From NCBI RefSeq assembly GCF_036173105.1, contig NZ_CP108053.1, positions 6,324,001 through 6,388,000 on the forward strand: a DNA stretch of 64,000 nucleotides, given 5' to 3'. Positions 25,418-34,557 of the stretch are shown here, one piece after another; the first letter of the stretch is position 1; each line of letters begins with the position of its first letter. The DNA comes from Streptomyces sp. NBC_00287 (GTDB lineage: Bacteria; Actinomycetota; Actinomycetes; Streptomycetales; Streptomycetaceae). The position numbers and the translations under genes were made by a program. Under the pieces are notes generated by a model, which was given only the letters and a program-made list of their open reading frames with translations, did no database searches and was not told where the DNA came from.

Positions 25418-26453
25418 CCAGCGGCTTGTCCGGGCGTACGGCTCCCAGGATCGGGTGGGTCGCCATCGACGACACCTTGATCTTCTCGCCCGTTCTGGGG
25501 GCCTCGACCACCTTGCCCTTGCCCACGTACAGGGCCACGTGGGTGGCATCGCGGCGGTAGATCACCAGATCGCCCGGGCGCAGCTCCTTCAGCGGAACCC
25601 TCGGGAGCCGGGCCCACTGTTCCTGGCTGGTGCGGGGAATCGGGGTACCGGCGTGGTCCCAGGCCCGGGAGGTGAGGCCTGAGCAGTCGTACGTCTTCGG
25701 GCCCTCCGCGCCCCACTCGTACGGCTTCCCCAACTGCCGCATGGCATAGCGCACCGCCCGCTGGCCCGCGCCGGACGGCTTCCGCTCGCTGCTGAGCGCC
25801 CCGGAGGTGACGAGGTCCTGCTGCGCCTTGCTGATGCCCTTCTTCTCCAACTCGGCGATCTCGACGAGCTGTTCAGGACTGAGCGAGACGAGCTTCTCCT
25901 GGACGTCCCCCAGCCGCCGCTCCACCTCCTCCCGCTCCTTCTTCTGCCGCTCGGCGAGGGCGAGTTGCCTGTCCAGTGCCGTGCGGGCCTTGCGGGCAAG
26001 GACGTCGGCCTTCCGTTCGCTGCCCTCCAGCCGCCCCACCGTCTCGGCCCGCTCCCGCGCCAACTGCCCGATCACATGCCCCTGATCGAGCGCGTGCTGC
26101 GGATCGCGGGCGAGCAGCAGCCGTACGTACGAGGAGATCTCGGTGCTGCTCTGGTACTGCTGCCGCGCCAGCCGCCCCGCCGCGCCCCGGCTGTTGTGCA
26201 GGGAGAGCCGGACCCGGGTGAGTTCGCCGTCCAGGCGTCCGGCCTCGGCGCGCTGTTTCTTCAGCTTCTCCTCGGTGGCGTTATAGGTCTCGGTGGCCCG
26301 CTCCGCCTCCCGGTACAGCCGCTGAAGATCCGTCAGGAGCTGGGAGACCGACGCTTCCCCGGGCTCGGGGACGGCCATGGCCGGGGCCGGTACGAGGACG
26401 GCGCCGGCCGCCGTCGCCGCCGTACACACCAGACGCAGAAGCCTTCCTGACAC
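25341..26453 (-). CDS. Secreted NlpC/P60 peptidoglycan endopeptidase with coiled coil
   Basis: 370-aa RipA-like wall hydrolase. GTG 26453 sits behind GGAGGTGA. Signal peptide (MSGRLLRLVCTAATAAGAV..APAMA), then ~190 residues of charged coiled coil (LQRLYREAERATETYNATEE onward), then an NlpC/P60 domain with catalytic Cys in TYDCSGLTSRAW and His in THVALYVGKG. A basic Ser/Pro/Arg tail closes it. The last 77 bp, which encode the basic tail, overlap the end of the flavoprotein gene on the other strand. Confidence 0.93.
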   Translation of the reverse strand: MSGRLLRLVCTAATAAGAVLVPAPAMAVPEPGEASVSQLLTDLQRLYREAERATETYNATEEKLKKQRAEAGRLDGELTRVRLSLHNSRGAAGRLARQQYQSSTEISSYVRLLLARDPQHALDQGHVIGQLARERAETVGRLEGSERKADVLARKARTALDRQLALAERQKKEREEVERRLGDVQEKLVSLSPEQLVEIAELEKKGISKAQQDLVTSGALSSERKPSGAGQRAVRYAMRQLGKPYEWGAEGPKTYDCSGLTSRAWDHAGTPIPRTSQEQWARLPRVPLKELRPGDLVIYRRDATHVALYVGKGKVVEAPRTGEKIKVSSMATHPILGAVRPDKPLARPKKPDTPRSSPAHRRSSQSRPGR

Positions 26454-26556
26454 CTCATCACCTCCGGTGCGGAGCAGCCCCTCTGCTCCGCACCGCGAGC
26501 ATCAGGCTGACGCTCGTGATGCGCGCGCCGAGTGTGCGCGGTTCGGCGCAACCAGG

Positions 26557-26877
26557 TCACCCGTCCGCGTCGTCCCGCTTGCCGCCCGGCGTGGCGTCTG
26601 GCTTCGACCAGGGCCACTTCAGCCGGCTCTCCAGACGCCCCTCGGGGTCGTACGTGTACTTCCAGCGCCGGGAGAGTCCGACGGGCCGGCCCTCGACGCG
26701 GGGCACGCGCCGGTAGACGAGCACGGTGGGCGGGCCGCCGTCGGGGTCCGGGACGGGGATGCGGTACGTCTTGGGCGGGTGCCCGGTGATCCCCAGCAGT
26801 ACGGGCAGCACGCGCCCGTCCATGGGCCCGCCCTCGAAGGGGGTGTCTTCGCTCTTCACGGCACCAGTGTCAGCCAT
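26557..26877 (-). CDS. Small conserved hypothetical protein
   Basis: 106-aa protein without a recognised domain. ATG 26877 overlaps the end of the upstream TetR gene by 8 bp, which suggests co-translation. It is rich in Pro and Arg, with GGPMDGRVLPVLLG and a C-terminal WKYTYDPEGRLESRLKW. No signal peptide or metal motif. Confidence 0.7.
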   Translation of the reverse strand: MADTGAVKSEDTPFEGGPMDGRVLPVLLGITGHPPKTYRIPVPDPDGGPPTVLVYRRVPRVEGRPVGLSRRWKYTYDPEGRLESRLKWPWSKPDATPGGKRDDADG

Positions 26878-27523
26878 CCTCGGCGAGCGCCTGGACCAGC
26901 GCCGCGGTCTGCGGGTCGCGGGCGCCGGTCACGGAGAGCACGGCGACGAACTGGTCGACCAGCCAGTCGCGCAGTTCGCCGACGGGGATCTGCTTGCCCT
27001 CGTCGAGCCAGAGGAGGGAGGCCGCCTCGACGGCGGTGATCCACACCTTGACGGTCATCCGGAGTCGGAGTCCGGGCGTGGTGACGTCCAGATGTCTGAG
27101 GATGTGCTCGGCGGCGGCCCGCCGCACTCCGTCGACGATGGAGGTGGTCCGGGAGGTCTCGACGACACTGCCGCCCTGGAGCAGCGCGCTGAACCCGGCG
27201 TCGTGCTCGTCGACGAAGGCGAGATACCGGTCGAGGGCCCGCCCCAGCCGGGTCAGCAACGGCCCTTCACGGGGCTCGTCGAAGCACTGCTGGAGCTCCT
27301 CGGCGGCGGAGCGCAGGGCGGCCTCGTACAGCTGTTGCTTGCCGCCGGGAAAGTACCGGTACACCAGCGGCCGCGACACCCCGGCGGCCTCCGCCACATC
27401 ATCGAGCGAGACCTCTTCGGGCGCCCGATGAGCGAACAGCGACAAAGCGGCGGCGAGCAACTGACTGCGCCGCTCCTCGACACTGAGACGGCGATAGGCG
27501 GGAGTGGGGGCCGAGGAGCTCAT
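26870..27523 (-). CDS. TetR-family transcriptional regulator
   Basis: 217-aa regulator; ATG 27523 chosen over an upstream start 12 codons earlier that lacks support. HTH: SQLLAAALSLFAHRAPEEVSLDDVAEAAGVSRPLVYRYFPGGKQQLYEAA in two stretches. It lies 36 bp after the AurF-like gene in the same direction, so the two probably form one unit and the regulator may control that unit and the divergent diiron gene. Confidence 0.92.
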   Translation of the reverse strand: MSSSAPTPAYRRLSVEERRSQLLAAALSLFAHRAPEEVSLDDVAEAAGVSRPLVYRYFPGGKQQLYEAALRSAAEELQQCFDEPREGPLLTRLGRALDRYLAFVDEHDAGFSALLQGGSVVETSRTTSIVDGVRRAAAEHILRHLDVTTPGLRLRMTVKVWITAVEAASLLWLDEGKQIPVGELRDWLVDQFVAVLSVTGARDPQTAALVQALAEDG

Positions 27524-27559
27524 GACGTGCAGCGTAACCGGCCCCGCCACAGCCCTCAC

Positions 27560-28498
27560 CTAGGCCAGCAGTCCCGATGACCGCCACAGCCGCCGTCCGA
27601 CTCCGCGCAGTACCCCGATGTCGTCCAGGAAGTCCGTCAGCCGTTTCGCGCCGGTCTGCATGACCTCCCGTCGGTGCCCGCTCGCCCGTACCTGCGCCAC
27701 GGCCTCCCGCTTGTCCAGGCCCACATTCGTGTAGACCTCGGGGTTCACGAACGCCACCGAGAACACCCGGGCGAACTCCCCGGAGGTGACCCGAGTGAAC
27801 TCCTGCGACCACTTGGGCGCCGTCAGCATCTGCCGCCGCAGCTCCTCGCGGGCGTAGCGGACATGCCGGGCCTCCTCGACGACATGGATCCGCGTGACGC
27901 CCCGGATCAACGGCTGCACCCGCTCGTCGGGGAAGGTCAGCCGCTGCATCCAGTCCAGGACTTCCTCCCCGAGCAGCGTCGCCGTAAAGGATCCCGGAGT
28001 CGTGGAGATCGTCTTGAACAGCCGTCCCAGATTCTGATGCACCCGGCTCACCGGGTACCAGGGCGTCTCCCCGCGCGAGATCAGCCGGGCGAACATCTTC
28101 GAGTGCCGGCACTCGTCCTCGATCTCGGTGAGCGCGTACCGCACATGCGCGCTCGTCGCCGCCTTGTCGTAGATGTGCCGCACCAGCAGCTGCATCAGGA
28201 TCAGCTCGAACCAGATCCCCAGCGAGGCCAGCGCCGCCGCCTCGTGCTGGGAGAGCAGGATCCGCTGCTCCTCGCTCATCCGCTTCCAGATCGGGGTGTC
28301 GTACAGCGACACCAGCTCCGGCGGCCAGAACCACTTGCCCTCCTCGAAGGGCGCGTCCCAGTCCAGCTCCTTGTCGGGGTCGAAGGAGTGCTTCGCGGAG
28401 GAGTCGAGCAGCCGTTCGGCCACCTGCTCCCGGTCCTTGAGCAGGCCCAGCGCGTCGCGCAGGCCTTCCAGCGCGTCGGCTTCCGTGAGGGTCGTCAT
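27560..28498 (-). CDS. AurF-like diiron oxygenase family protein
   Basis: 312-aa protein with ferritin-like diiron motifs: SQHEAAALASL, EIEDECRHSKMF, LLGEEVLDW and HVVEEARHVRYA, i.e. Glu and ExxRH pairs as in the AurF p-aminobenzoate N-oxygenase family. ATG 28498 with GGGAGA just upstream. Soluble. AurF itself oxidises an aryl amine to nitro; the substrate here is not known and no biosynthetic partner genes are seen. Divergent from a second diiron-type gene across 127 bp. Confidence 0.85.
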   Translation of the reverse strand: MTTLTEADALEGLRDALGLLKDREQVAERLLDSSAKHSFDPDKELDWDAPFEEGKWFWPPELVSLYDTPIWKRMSEEQRILLSQHEAAALASLGIWFELILMQLLVRHIYDKAATSAHVRYALTEIEDECRHSKMFARLISRGETPWYPVSRVHQNLGRLFKTISTTPGSFTATLLGEEVLDWMQRLTFPDERVQPLIRGVTRIHVVEEARHVRYAREELRRQMLTAPKWSQEFTRVTSGEFARVFSVAFVNPEVYTNVGLDKREAVAQVRASGHRREVMQTGAKRLTDFLDDIGVLRGVGRRLWRSSGLLA

Positions 28499-28625
28499 CG
28501 TTCTCCCAATTCGTTACCCGGGGTCACATCCTCCGTTCTCTTATGAGACTGCTTGTCAGCAAGGCCGTCAATCCCTCGTGCGGCACTTGTTGACCCCGCG
28601 TCTACCGAGCGGGAGCCTGCGAGAC

Positions 28626-29733
28626 ATGCCGACCTACGACGTGTACGCCAACGACCCGGGAGACCCCCTCTGGAAGGTGCCGGCGACCGGCGCGGCCCGC
28701 TTCTCCTGGGAGTACGACGACGGCCGCGACCGGCTGCTCGCCCTCTACCAGAAGGGCAAGGACAAGCAGTGGGACGGGCAGAAGCGGATCGACTGGACGC
28801 TGGAGGTGGACCCCGACGACCCGCTCGGCACCCCGGACGAGGCGATGTCGCTCTACGGCACCCGGCACTGGGCGAAGATGACGGACGCGGACAAGGGGGA
28901 GCTGCGCAAGCACTACGCGTCCTGGCAGTTCAGCCAGTTCCTGCACGGCGAGCAGGGCGCGATGGTCTGCGCCGCGCGCATTGTGGAGTCCGTCCCCGAC
29001 CTGGACGCCAAGTTCTACTCGGCGACCCAGACCATGGACGAGGCCCGGCACGCCGAGATCTACGGCCGTTTCCTGCACGAGAAGATCGGGATGCTGTACC
29101 CGATCAACGACAACCTCCAGTCGCTGCTGGGCGACACGCTCGCCGACAGCCGCTGGGACATGCCGTACCTCGGTATGCAGGTCCTCATCGAGGGCCTCGC
29201 CCTCGCCGCGTTCGGGATGATCCGCGACACCACCGACAAGCCCCTCCCGAAGCAGATCCTCGCCTACGTCATGCAGGACGAGGCCCGCCATGTGGCCTTC
29301 GGCCGGATGGCACTGCGCGACTACTACCAGCAGCTCACCGACGCCGAACTGCGCGAACGCGAGGAGTTCGTCATCGAGGGCTGCTACCTGATGCGCGACC
29401 GTCTCAGGGGGAGTCGAGGTCCTGGAGAACTTCGGCATCCCGACCGCCGAGGCCGAGGAGTACAGCGAACAGTCCGAGTTCCTGGCCCTGTTCCGTCAGC
29501 TGCTCTTCTCCCGCATCGTCCCCTGCGTCAAGGACATCGGCCTGTGGGGCAAAGGCCTCCAACAGGCCTATGTCGACATGGGCGTCTTCGAGATGGGCGA
29601 CTCCAACCTCGATCTGCTGATGGCCGAGGACGAGGAGATCGCCGAGAAACTGGATACGGAACGCTTTGCCGCGGAGGAGCATGATCGGATGGCAGAAGTG
29701 CAGGAAGCGATAGATCTGGGGACCAGTCCATGA
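28626..29733 (+). pseudogene. Ferritin-like diiron protein, apparent +1 frameshift
   Basis: Starts MPTYDVYANDPGDPLW at ATG 28626. Ferritin-like diiron motifs are all in the first frame: FLHGEQGAM, MDEARHAEIYG, IEGLALAAFG, MQDEARHVAFG. At the five-G run 29407-29411 the reading frame changes. With four Gs it continues RLRGVEVLENFGIP and runs to TGA 29731-29733, overlapping the next gene start as ATGA. As given, the frame instead ends near 29684 with an Arg-rich tail. Without the extra G it would be about 368 aa. Either a sequencing error or a recent mutation that spares the metal site. Confidence 0.8.
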
Positions 29734-30602
29734 ACCGTGCCGCCGCCCGCCGCAGCCTCGAAGGCCTCGCCCTCGGCGACGCGTTCGGCGAGCGCTGGTT
29801 CCCCCTCTTCCGCGACCCGCAGCAGGCGTACGACGAGGTCCGCGCCCGCCGTATGCCCGAGGAGCGGGACTGGCACTGGACCGACGACACGGCGATGGCG
29901 CTCGGGGTCATGAGAGTGCTGGACCAGTACGGCGAGATCGAACAGCGGGAACTCGCCCTGGCCTTCGCGCTCGGCTACGACGCCGATCCCGCCCGCGGCT
30001 ACGGCTACGGCATGCACCAGCTGCTGCCCCGGCTGCTCGACGAACCCGACCGCTGGCCCGAGTTCACCCGCGAACTCTTCGGCGGCGAGGGCAGCCTCGG
30101 CAACGGCGCCGCGATGCGGGTGGCACCCCTGGGTGCCTTCTTCCACGACAGCCTGGAGCGCGTCGTCGAACAGGCGACCCGTTCCGCCGAGGTCACCCAC
30201 GCCCACCCGGAGGGCATCGCGGGCGCGGTTGCGGTGGCCGTGGCGGCGGCCCTGTCCGCACGCCGTGAGCTGACGCTCCCCGCGGTGGCCGACCTCACCC
30301 CCGACAGCGCCGTGCGCGAAGGCCTCGCCCGCGCCGCCGAGGTCCCCTTCACCACCGACCCCTGGAAGGCCGCCGACCTCCTCGGCAACGGTCAGCGCAT
30401 CCGCGCCGACGACACCGTCCCCTTCGCCGTCTGGTCCGCGGCCCGCCACCCCGACGACCTGCTCCCGGCCCTGTGGACCACAGCCGAGGGCTTCGGCGAC
30501 GTCGACACCACCTGCGCCATCACCGGCGGCATCGTGGCCGCCCGCACGGGCGTCGACGGCGTACCGCAGGAGTGGCTGAGCCGCCGGGAGCCGCTGTCCT
30601 AG
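29730..30602 (+). CDS. ADP-ribosylglycohydrolase family protein
   Basis: 290-aa protein of the ADP-ribosylglycohydrolase/DraG family, which removes ADP-ribose from proteins or other acceptors. Metal-binding motifs: GDAFGERW near the start, WTDDTAMALG (Asp pair) and the C-terminal DVDTTCAITGGIVA. ATG 29730 overlaps the end of the ferritin-like frame (ATGA), so coupling to the diiron gene is expected. No ADP-ribosyltransferase is seen nearby. Ends in CTAG shared with the convergent DUF3291 gene. Confidence 0.9.
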   Translation: MNRAAARRSLEGLALGDAFGERWFPLFRDPQQAYDEVRARRMPEERDWHWTDDTAMALGVMRVLDQYGEIEQRELALAFALGYDADPARGYGYGMHQLLPRLLDEPDRWPEFTRELFGGEGSLGNGAAMRVAPLGAFFHDSLERVVEQATRSAEVTHAHPEGIAGAVAVAVAAALSARRELTLPAVADLTPDSAVREGLARAAEVPFTTDPWKAADLLGNGQRIRADDTVPFAVWSAARHPDDLLPALWTTAEGFGDVDTTCAITGGIVAARTGVDGVPQEWLSRREPLS

Positions 30603-31102
30603 ACCGAGCAGCCCAGGCCGTCCGGCACCTCGAGCGCCACCGGCTCGGCGCTCTGTGCCGGGTACGACGTGCGGAAGGTGAAGGCGTACGGTGTCGGGCC
30701 GTGGGTGCGCAGGTGCAGCAGGCGGGCCTCCGCCTCCGCGACCGTCGGGCGGTGGCCGGCCGGGACCCACCACAGGGTCACCATCGCCTCCTGGACCTTC
30801 TCGAACCACTCCCTGCGGCGGGCCAGCATCTCCCGGTGGCGGCCCTGGTACATGTACGCGGTCAGGGCGTCGGCGTCCCGCCACACCGACATGTTGATGA
30901 TCAGCCACTCGTCCCCGAAGACGGGGATGTCCGTGGCGTCGCCTTCCTCGGACTGGAGCCGCCAGACGAAGCCCTTCGCCGAGTCGGCGTCGGCGTTCAC
31001 CGAGTCCAGCGCGTCGACGAAGTCCTTCAACTGAGGGGAGTCCAGCGGGGCTTTGAGGCGTCCGATGTTCACCTGGGCGAGTTCGTACGCGACTGAGGTC
31101 AT
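30599..31102 (-). CDS. DUF3291 family protein
   Basis: 167-aa protein of the DUF3291/antibiotic-monooxygenase-like fold: YELAQVNIGRLKAPL, GDEWLIINMSVWRDADALTAYMY and MVTLWWVPAGHRPT. Function unknown; it could be a small cofactor-free oxygenase-like or heme-binding protein, but no catalytic residues can be argued. Stop codon shares CTAG with the convergent glycohydrolase. Confidence 0.85.
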   Translation of the reverse strand: MTSVAYELAQVNIGRLKAPLDSPQLKDFVDALDSVNADADSAKGFVWRLQSEEGDATDIPVFGDEWLIINMSVWRDADALTAYMYQGRHREMLARRREWFEKVQEAMVTLWWVPAGHRPTVAEAEARLLHLRTHGPTPYAFTFRTSYPAQSAEPVALEVPDGLGCSV

Positions 31103-31168
31103 GGACCGAACGTTAGGTCGGGAGACGCGCCGATCGGTACCCCCGTCTCAGCAACCGAGAACGCCCGC

Positions 31169-32626
31169 CTAGGAGTTGAGCACCGCCTCCATCACCGCCC
31201 GCGCGATCGGCGCCGCGTCCCCGCCCCCGCTGATCTCCCCACGGTCCGCCTCCGCGTCCTCCACCACCACCGCGACCGCCACCTTCGGCTCCAGGTCCCG
31301 CTCACCCTGCGCCCACGACACGAACCAGGCATACGGCGTCCCGGAGTTGCCGATGCCGTGCTGGGCGGTGCCGGTCTTGCCGCCGACGGTCACCCCCGGG
31401 ATCGCCGCGTTCGTACCGGTGCCCTTCCGCACCACGTCCGTCATCAGCTCCCGCAGCCGTACCGCGGTCGCGGGATGCATCGCCTGCCGTACCGGACGGG
31501 ACCCGGCCGTCTCCAGCGTCGCCCCGCCCGAGCGGATCGTCCGCTCCACCAGATACGGCTCCCGCACCTGCCCCCCGCTCGCCACCGCCGACGCGACCAT
31601 CGCCATCTGCAAGGGCGTCGCCCGCGTGTTGTACTGCCCGATCGCCGACAGCGCGAGCTGCGCCCGGTCGACCGAGGTGTCGAAGGTGCTCGGCGCCACC
31701 GTGTACGGAATCCGCACCCCCGTGTCGTTGAACCCGAAGGCCTGCGCGGTGGCCGCCAGATCGGTCACCCCCACCCGCACCCCCAGCTTCGCGAACACGG
31801 TGTTGCACGACCACTCGAAGGCGGCCCGCAGCGAGGCGTCCGCGCACCCCTTCGCCTCGTTCGTCAGGCTCGTCGAGGTACCGGGCAGGGTGTACGGGTC
31901 GGGGGAGTCGGTCGGTTCGTCGACATCCGTGACCACCCCCGCGTCCAGCGCCGCCGCCGCGGTCACCACCTTGAAGGTCGACCCCGGCGGATACGTCTGC
32001 CGTACCGCCCGGTTGAGCATCGGCTTCTCCGGGTCCTCGTTCAGCCCGATCCAGGACCGCGCCACCGTCGGCCCGTTCCCCGACAGGGCCTCCGGGTTGT
32101 AGGAGGGCGTCGACACCAGCGCCAGGATCCGGCCCGTCGACGGCTCGATCGCCGCCACCGCGCCCTTGCGTCCGCCGAGCCCTTCGTAGGCCGCCCGCTG
32201 AGCCGATGCGCGCAGGGTCGTCAGCACATCGCCGCCCGGATTCCGGGCCCGGGTCAGATCGTTCAGCAGCGGGAACGACGACAGCATCGGATCCGAGCCG
32301 GACAGCACCCCGTCCTCGGTGTGCTCCAGGAGCGATGTGCCGTACACCTGCGAGGCGAAGCCGGTCACCGGCGCGTACAACGGGCCGTCCAGATAGGTGC
32401 GTTCATAGCGGAGCTGCTCGCCGGTGTCCTTGGATCCGGTGATCGGGCGGCCGCCGACCAGGATGTCGCCGCGCGGCTCGCCGTACCGGGCGATGGTCCC
32501 CCGGCGGTTGGCGGGGTTCTCGTCATAGGCGCCGGACTCGAAGACCTGGAGACGGGTGGCGTTCACCAGGAGCGCGGCCAGCAGCAGGGCGCAGAAGACG
32601 GCCGCGAGCCGGATGTGCCGGGTCAC
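31169..32626 (-). CDS. Class B penicillin-binding protein (transpeptidase)
   Basis: 485-aa monofunctional PBP that cross-links peptidoglycan, coupled with the FtsW/RodA-type gene. The GTG overlaps the FtsW stop as GTGA. N-terminal membrane anchor (LAAVFCALLLAALLVNA), then transpeptidase motifs: SxxK in YPPGSTFKVV, SxN in EWSCNTVFA, KTG in VGGKTGTAQHG. Resembles the PbpA that pairs with RodA in actinobacteria. Confidence 0.94.
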   Translation of the reverse strand: MTRHIRLAAVFCALLLAALLVNATRLQVFESGAYDENPANRRGTIARYGEPRGDILVGGRPITGSKDTGEQLRYERTYLDGPLYAPVTGFASQVYGTSLLEHTEDGVLSGSDPMLSSFPLLNDLTRARNPGGDVLTTLRASAQRAAYEGLGGRKGAVAAIEPSTGRILALVSTPSYNPEALSGNGPTVARSWIGLNEDPEKPMLNRAVRQTYPPGSTFKVVTAAAALDAGVVTDVDEPTDSPDPYTLPGTSTSLTNEAKGCADASLRAAFEWSCNTVFAKLGVRVGVTDLAATAQAFGFNDTGVRIPYTVAPSTFDTSVDRAQLALSAIGQYNTRATPLQMAMVASAVASGGQVREPYLVERTIRSGGATLETAGSRPVRQAMHPATAVRLRELMTDVVRKGTGTNAAIPGVTVGGKTGTAQHGIGNSGTPYAWFVSWAQGERDLEPKVAVAVVVEDAEADRGEISGGGDAAPIARAVMEAVLNS

Positions 32627-33984
32627 GCCGGGGCCTCCTCGTCGTAGCGCCGCCGCGCCGAGTCGCTCACCCGGACCAGCAGCGCCACGATCGCCCAGTT
32701 GGTGACGACCGACGAGCCGCCCTGCGCCAGGAACGGCATCGCCATGCCGGTCAGCGGGATCAGCCCGGTCACCCCGCCCGCGATCACGAACACCTGGAGC
32801 GCCACGATGGAGGCAAGACCCACCGCGAGCAGCTGCCCGAACGGGTCGCGCAGCGCGAGGCCCGCCCGGTAGCCGCGCTCCACGAGCAGGCCGTAGAGCA
32901 GGAAGATCGCGGACAGTCCGGCCAGGCCCAGCTCCTCGCCCGCCGTGGCCAGGATGAAGTCCGACTTGACGGCGAATCCGATCAGCACGGAGTGGCCGAG
33001 CCCGAGCCCGGTGCCGAGCATGCCGCCCGCCGCGAAGGCGAACAGCGACTGGGAGAGCTGGTTGGGGCCCTGCCCCGCCTCGATCGACGCGAACGGATGC
33101 AGCCAGTCCTCGACCCTGCTGTGCACATGCGGCTCCAGCCAGCCCACGGCCACGGCCCCCAGCGCGGCCAGCAGCAGCCCCACGGCGATCCACCCGGTGC
33201 GCCCTGTGGCGACGTACAGCAACACCACGAACAGGCCGAAGAACAACAGCGAGGTCCCGAGGTCCCGTTCGAGGATCAGGACGCCGACGCTCAGCAGCCA
33301 GATGGCGACGATCGGCCCGAGCACCCGCCCGGTCGGCAGTTGCAGCCGCCACACACGGCGGCCCGCATACGCCAGCGCCCCTCGGTTCGCGGCCAGATAC
33401 GCGGCGAAGAACACCGCCAGCAGCACCTTCGCGAACTCGCCCGGCTGGATGGAGAATCCGGCGATCCGGATCCAGATCCGGGCGCCGTTCACGGCGGGGA
33501 ACAGGATCGGCAGGATCAGCAGCCCGAGGGCGGCGACCACACAGACGTACGCATACCGCTGAAGGACCCGGTGGTCGCGCAGCAGCACCACCGTCACGAT
33601 GAAGAACGCCACCCCCAGCGTGGACCACACGAGTTGGGCGGGCGCCGCCCGGTCGCCCGGGGTCTCCAGGTCGAGCCGGTAGATCAGCACCAGGCCCAGC
33701 CCGTTGAGCAGCACGCCGATCGGCAGCATCAGCGGATCCGCGTACGGCGCCCGGAACCGCACCGCCAAGTGGGCGACGAGCGCCAGCACACCGAGCCCGG
33801 CGCCGTAGCCGACGGCGCCGGGCGGGACGGTGCCGGTGCGGGCGAGGCCGACAGCGCAGTAGCCGTACACGGAGAGCAGGACGGCCACGACGATGAGGGA
33901 CAGTTCGATGCCACGGCGCCGGGGGAGACGGACGGCGGGAGCGGGTGCGTCCGCTCGTGCCACGGTGGTTCCGGCCTTGCTCAT
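32623..33984 (-). CDS. FtsW/RodA/SpoVE-family glycosyltransferase
   Basis: 453-aa SEDS protein with about 10 membrane helices; polymerises lipid II together with the PBP encoded downstream. ATG 33984. Typical SEDS motifs: GARIWIRIAGFSIQPGEFAK, RDLGTSLLFFGLF and the C-terminal TGMAMPFLAQGGSSV. A SEDS-PBP pair with 4-bp overlap is a conserved functional unit in wall synthesis. Confidence 0.95.
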   Translation of the reverse strand: MSKAGTTVARADAPAPAVRLPRRRGIELSLIVVAVLLSVYGYCAVGLARTGTVPPGAVGYGAGLGVLALVAHLAVRFRAPYADPLMLPIGVLLNGLGLVLIYRLDLETPGDRAAPAQLVWSTLGVAFFIVTVVLLRDHRVLQRYAYVCVVAALGLLILPILFPAVNGARIWIRIAGFSIQPGEFAKVLLAVFFAAYLAANRGALAYAGRRVWRLQLPTGRVLGPIVAIWLLSVGVLILERDLGTSLLFFGLFVVLLYVATGRTGWIAVGLLLAALGAVAVGWLEPHVHSRVEDWLHPFASIEAGQGPNQLSQSLFAFAAGGMLGTGLGLGHSVLIGFAVKSDFILATAGEELGLAGLSAIFLLYGLLVERGYRAGLALRDPFGQLLAVGLASIVALQVFVIAGGVTGLIPLTGMAMPFLAQGGSSVVTNWAIVALLVRVSDSARRRYDEEAPA

Positions 33985-34027
33985 GTCCGGAACTTACCCA
34001 AATAGGGCGTCTTGTGTGCCTTGCGGC

Positions 34028-34402
34028 TCAGCACCAGCGTGGCGCGGGCCCGATGTTGTTGATGAACCGGGCCGACCCCCAGGCCCAGGTGCCGTCCGTG
34101 AGGAGGTACCAGAGCGGGTTGCCCTGAATGTTCTGCCCGACCGTCTTGCAGAAGATCTTCACGATCTCCCCGCGGTGCGCGGTCCGAATGACTTGCCCGC
34201 CTCGGTTGGGGGCGCTGCGCAGCAGCAGGGTGTTGGCGGTGACCACGCCCTTGTACAGGCGGGGGTGGTGTTCCTGGTGGTTCCCACCCGAGTCGCCCCG
34301 GGACGACTCCCAGTCGTCACCGGCGACTGCGGGTGTGGCGAGTGCGCCGGCGGCGAGCGCGCCGGCGGCGACGGTTATGGCGAGACGGGAGCGGAGCGAC
34401 AT
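34028..34402 (-). CDS. Small secreted SH3-like protein
   Basis: 124-aa secreted protein. ATG 34402 has GGAGG 8 nt upstream (an ATG five codons earlier overlaps that site). Signal peptide MSLRSRLAITVAAGALAAGA..AVA, then a bacterial SH3-type fold: LLLRSAPNRGGQVIRT, GEIVKIFCKTV, WYLLTDGTWAWGSARFI. Two Cys could form a disulphide. Role unknown, perhaps wall binding. Confidence 0.85.
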   Translation of the reverse strand: MSLRSRLAITVAAGALAAGALATPAVAGDDWESSRGDSGGNHQEHHPRLYKGVVTANTLLLRSAPNRGGQVIRTAHRGEIVKIFCKTVGQNIQGNPLWYLLTDGTWAWGSARFINNIGPAPRWC

Positions 34403-34510
34403 GGTGCCTACCTCCATAAGAGGGGGTGAAACTGACTATTCGCCACGCTATGGGCGCAAAGCGCCGGTCGCCTCTCAACATGGGCCATCCGGAGCGCCCC
34501 GATAGGGCGC

Positions 34511-34557
34511 GGGGCTGTGTCGATTTGCGGCTCCGCCGCGTGGGCGCGACTAGCCCC
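34511..34557 (-). repeat. Dispersed Streptomyces hairpin repeat, likely kinase terminator
   Basis: GGGGCT ... AGCCCC outer arms with an inner GCGGCTCCGCCGC hairpin. The sequence form matches a repeat I know to be abundant between Streptomyces genes. Its outer arm includes the last bases of the kinase stop codon (34550-34552), so it ends that transcript. Confidence 0.6.

Noticed and set aside
28552..28563. CTTG-N4-CAAG as TetR operator between the diiron genes
   Set aside because: Half-sites of only 4 bp are expected by chance; kept out of the feature list.
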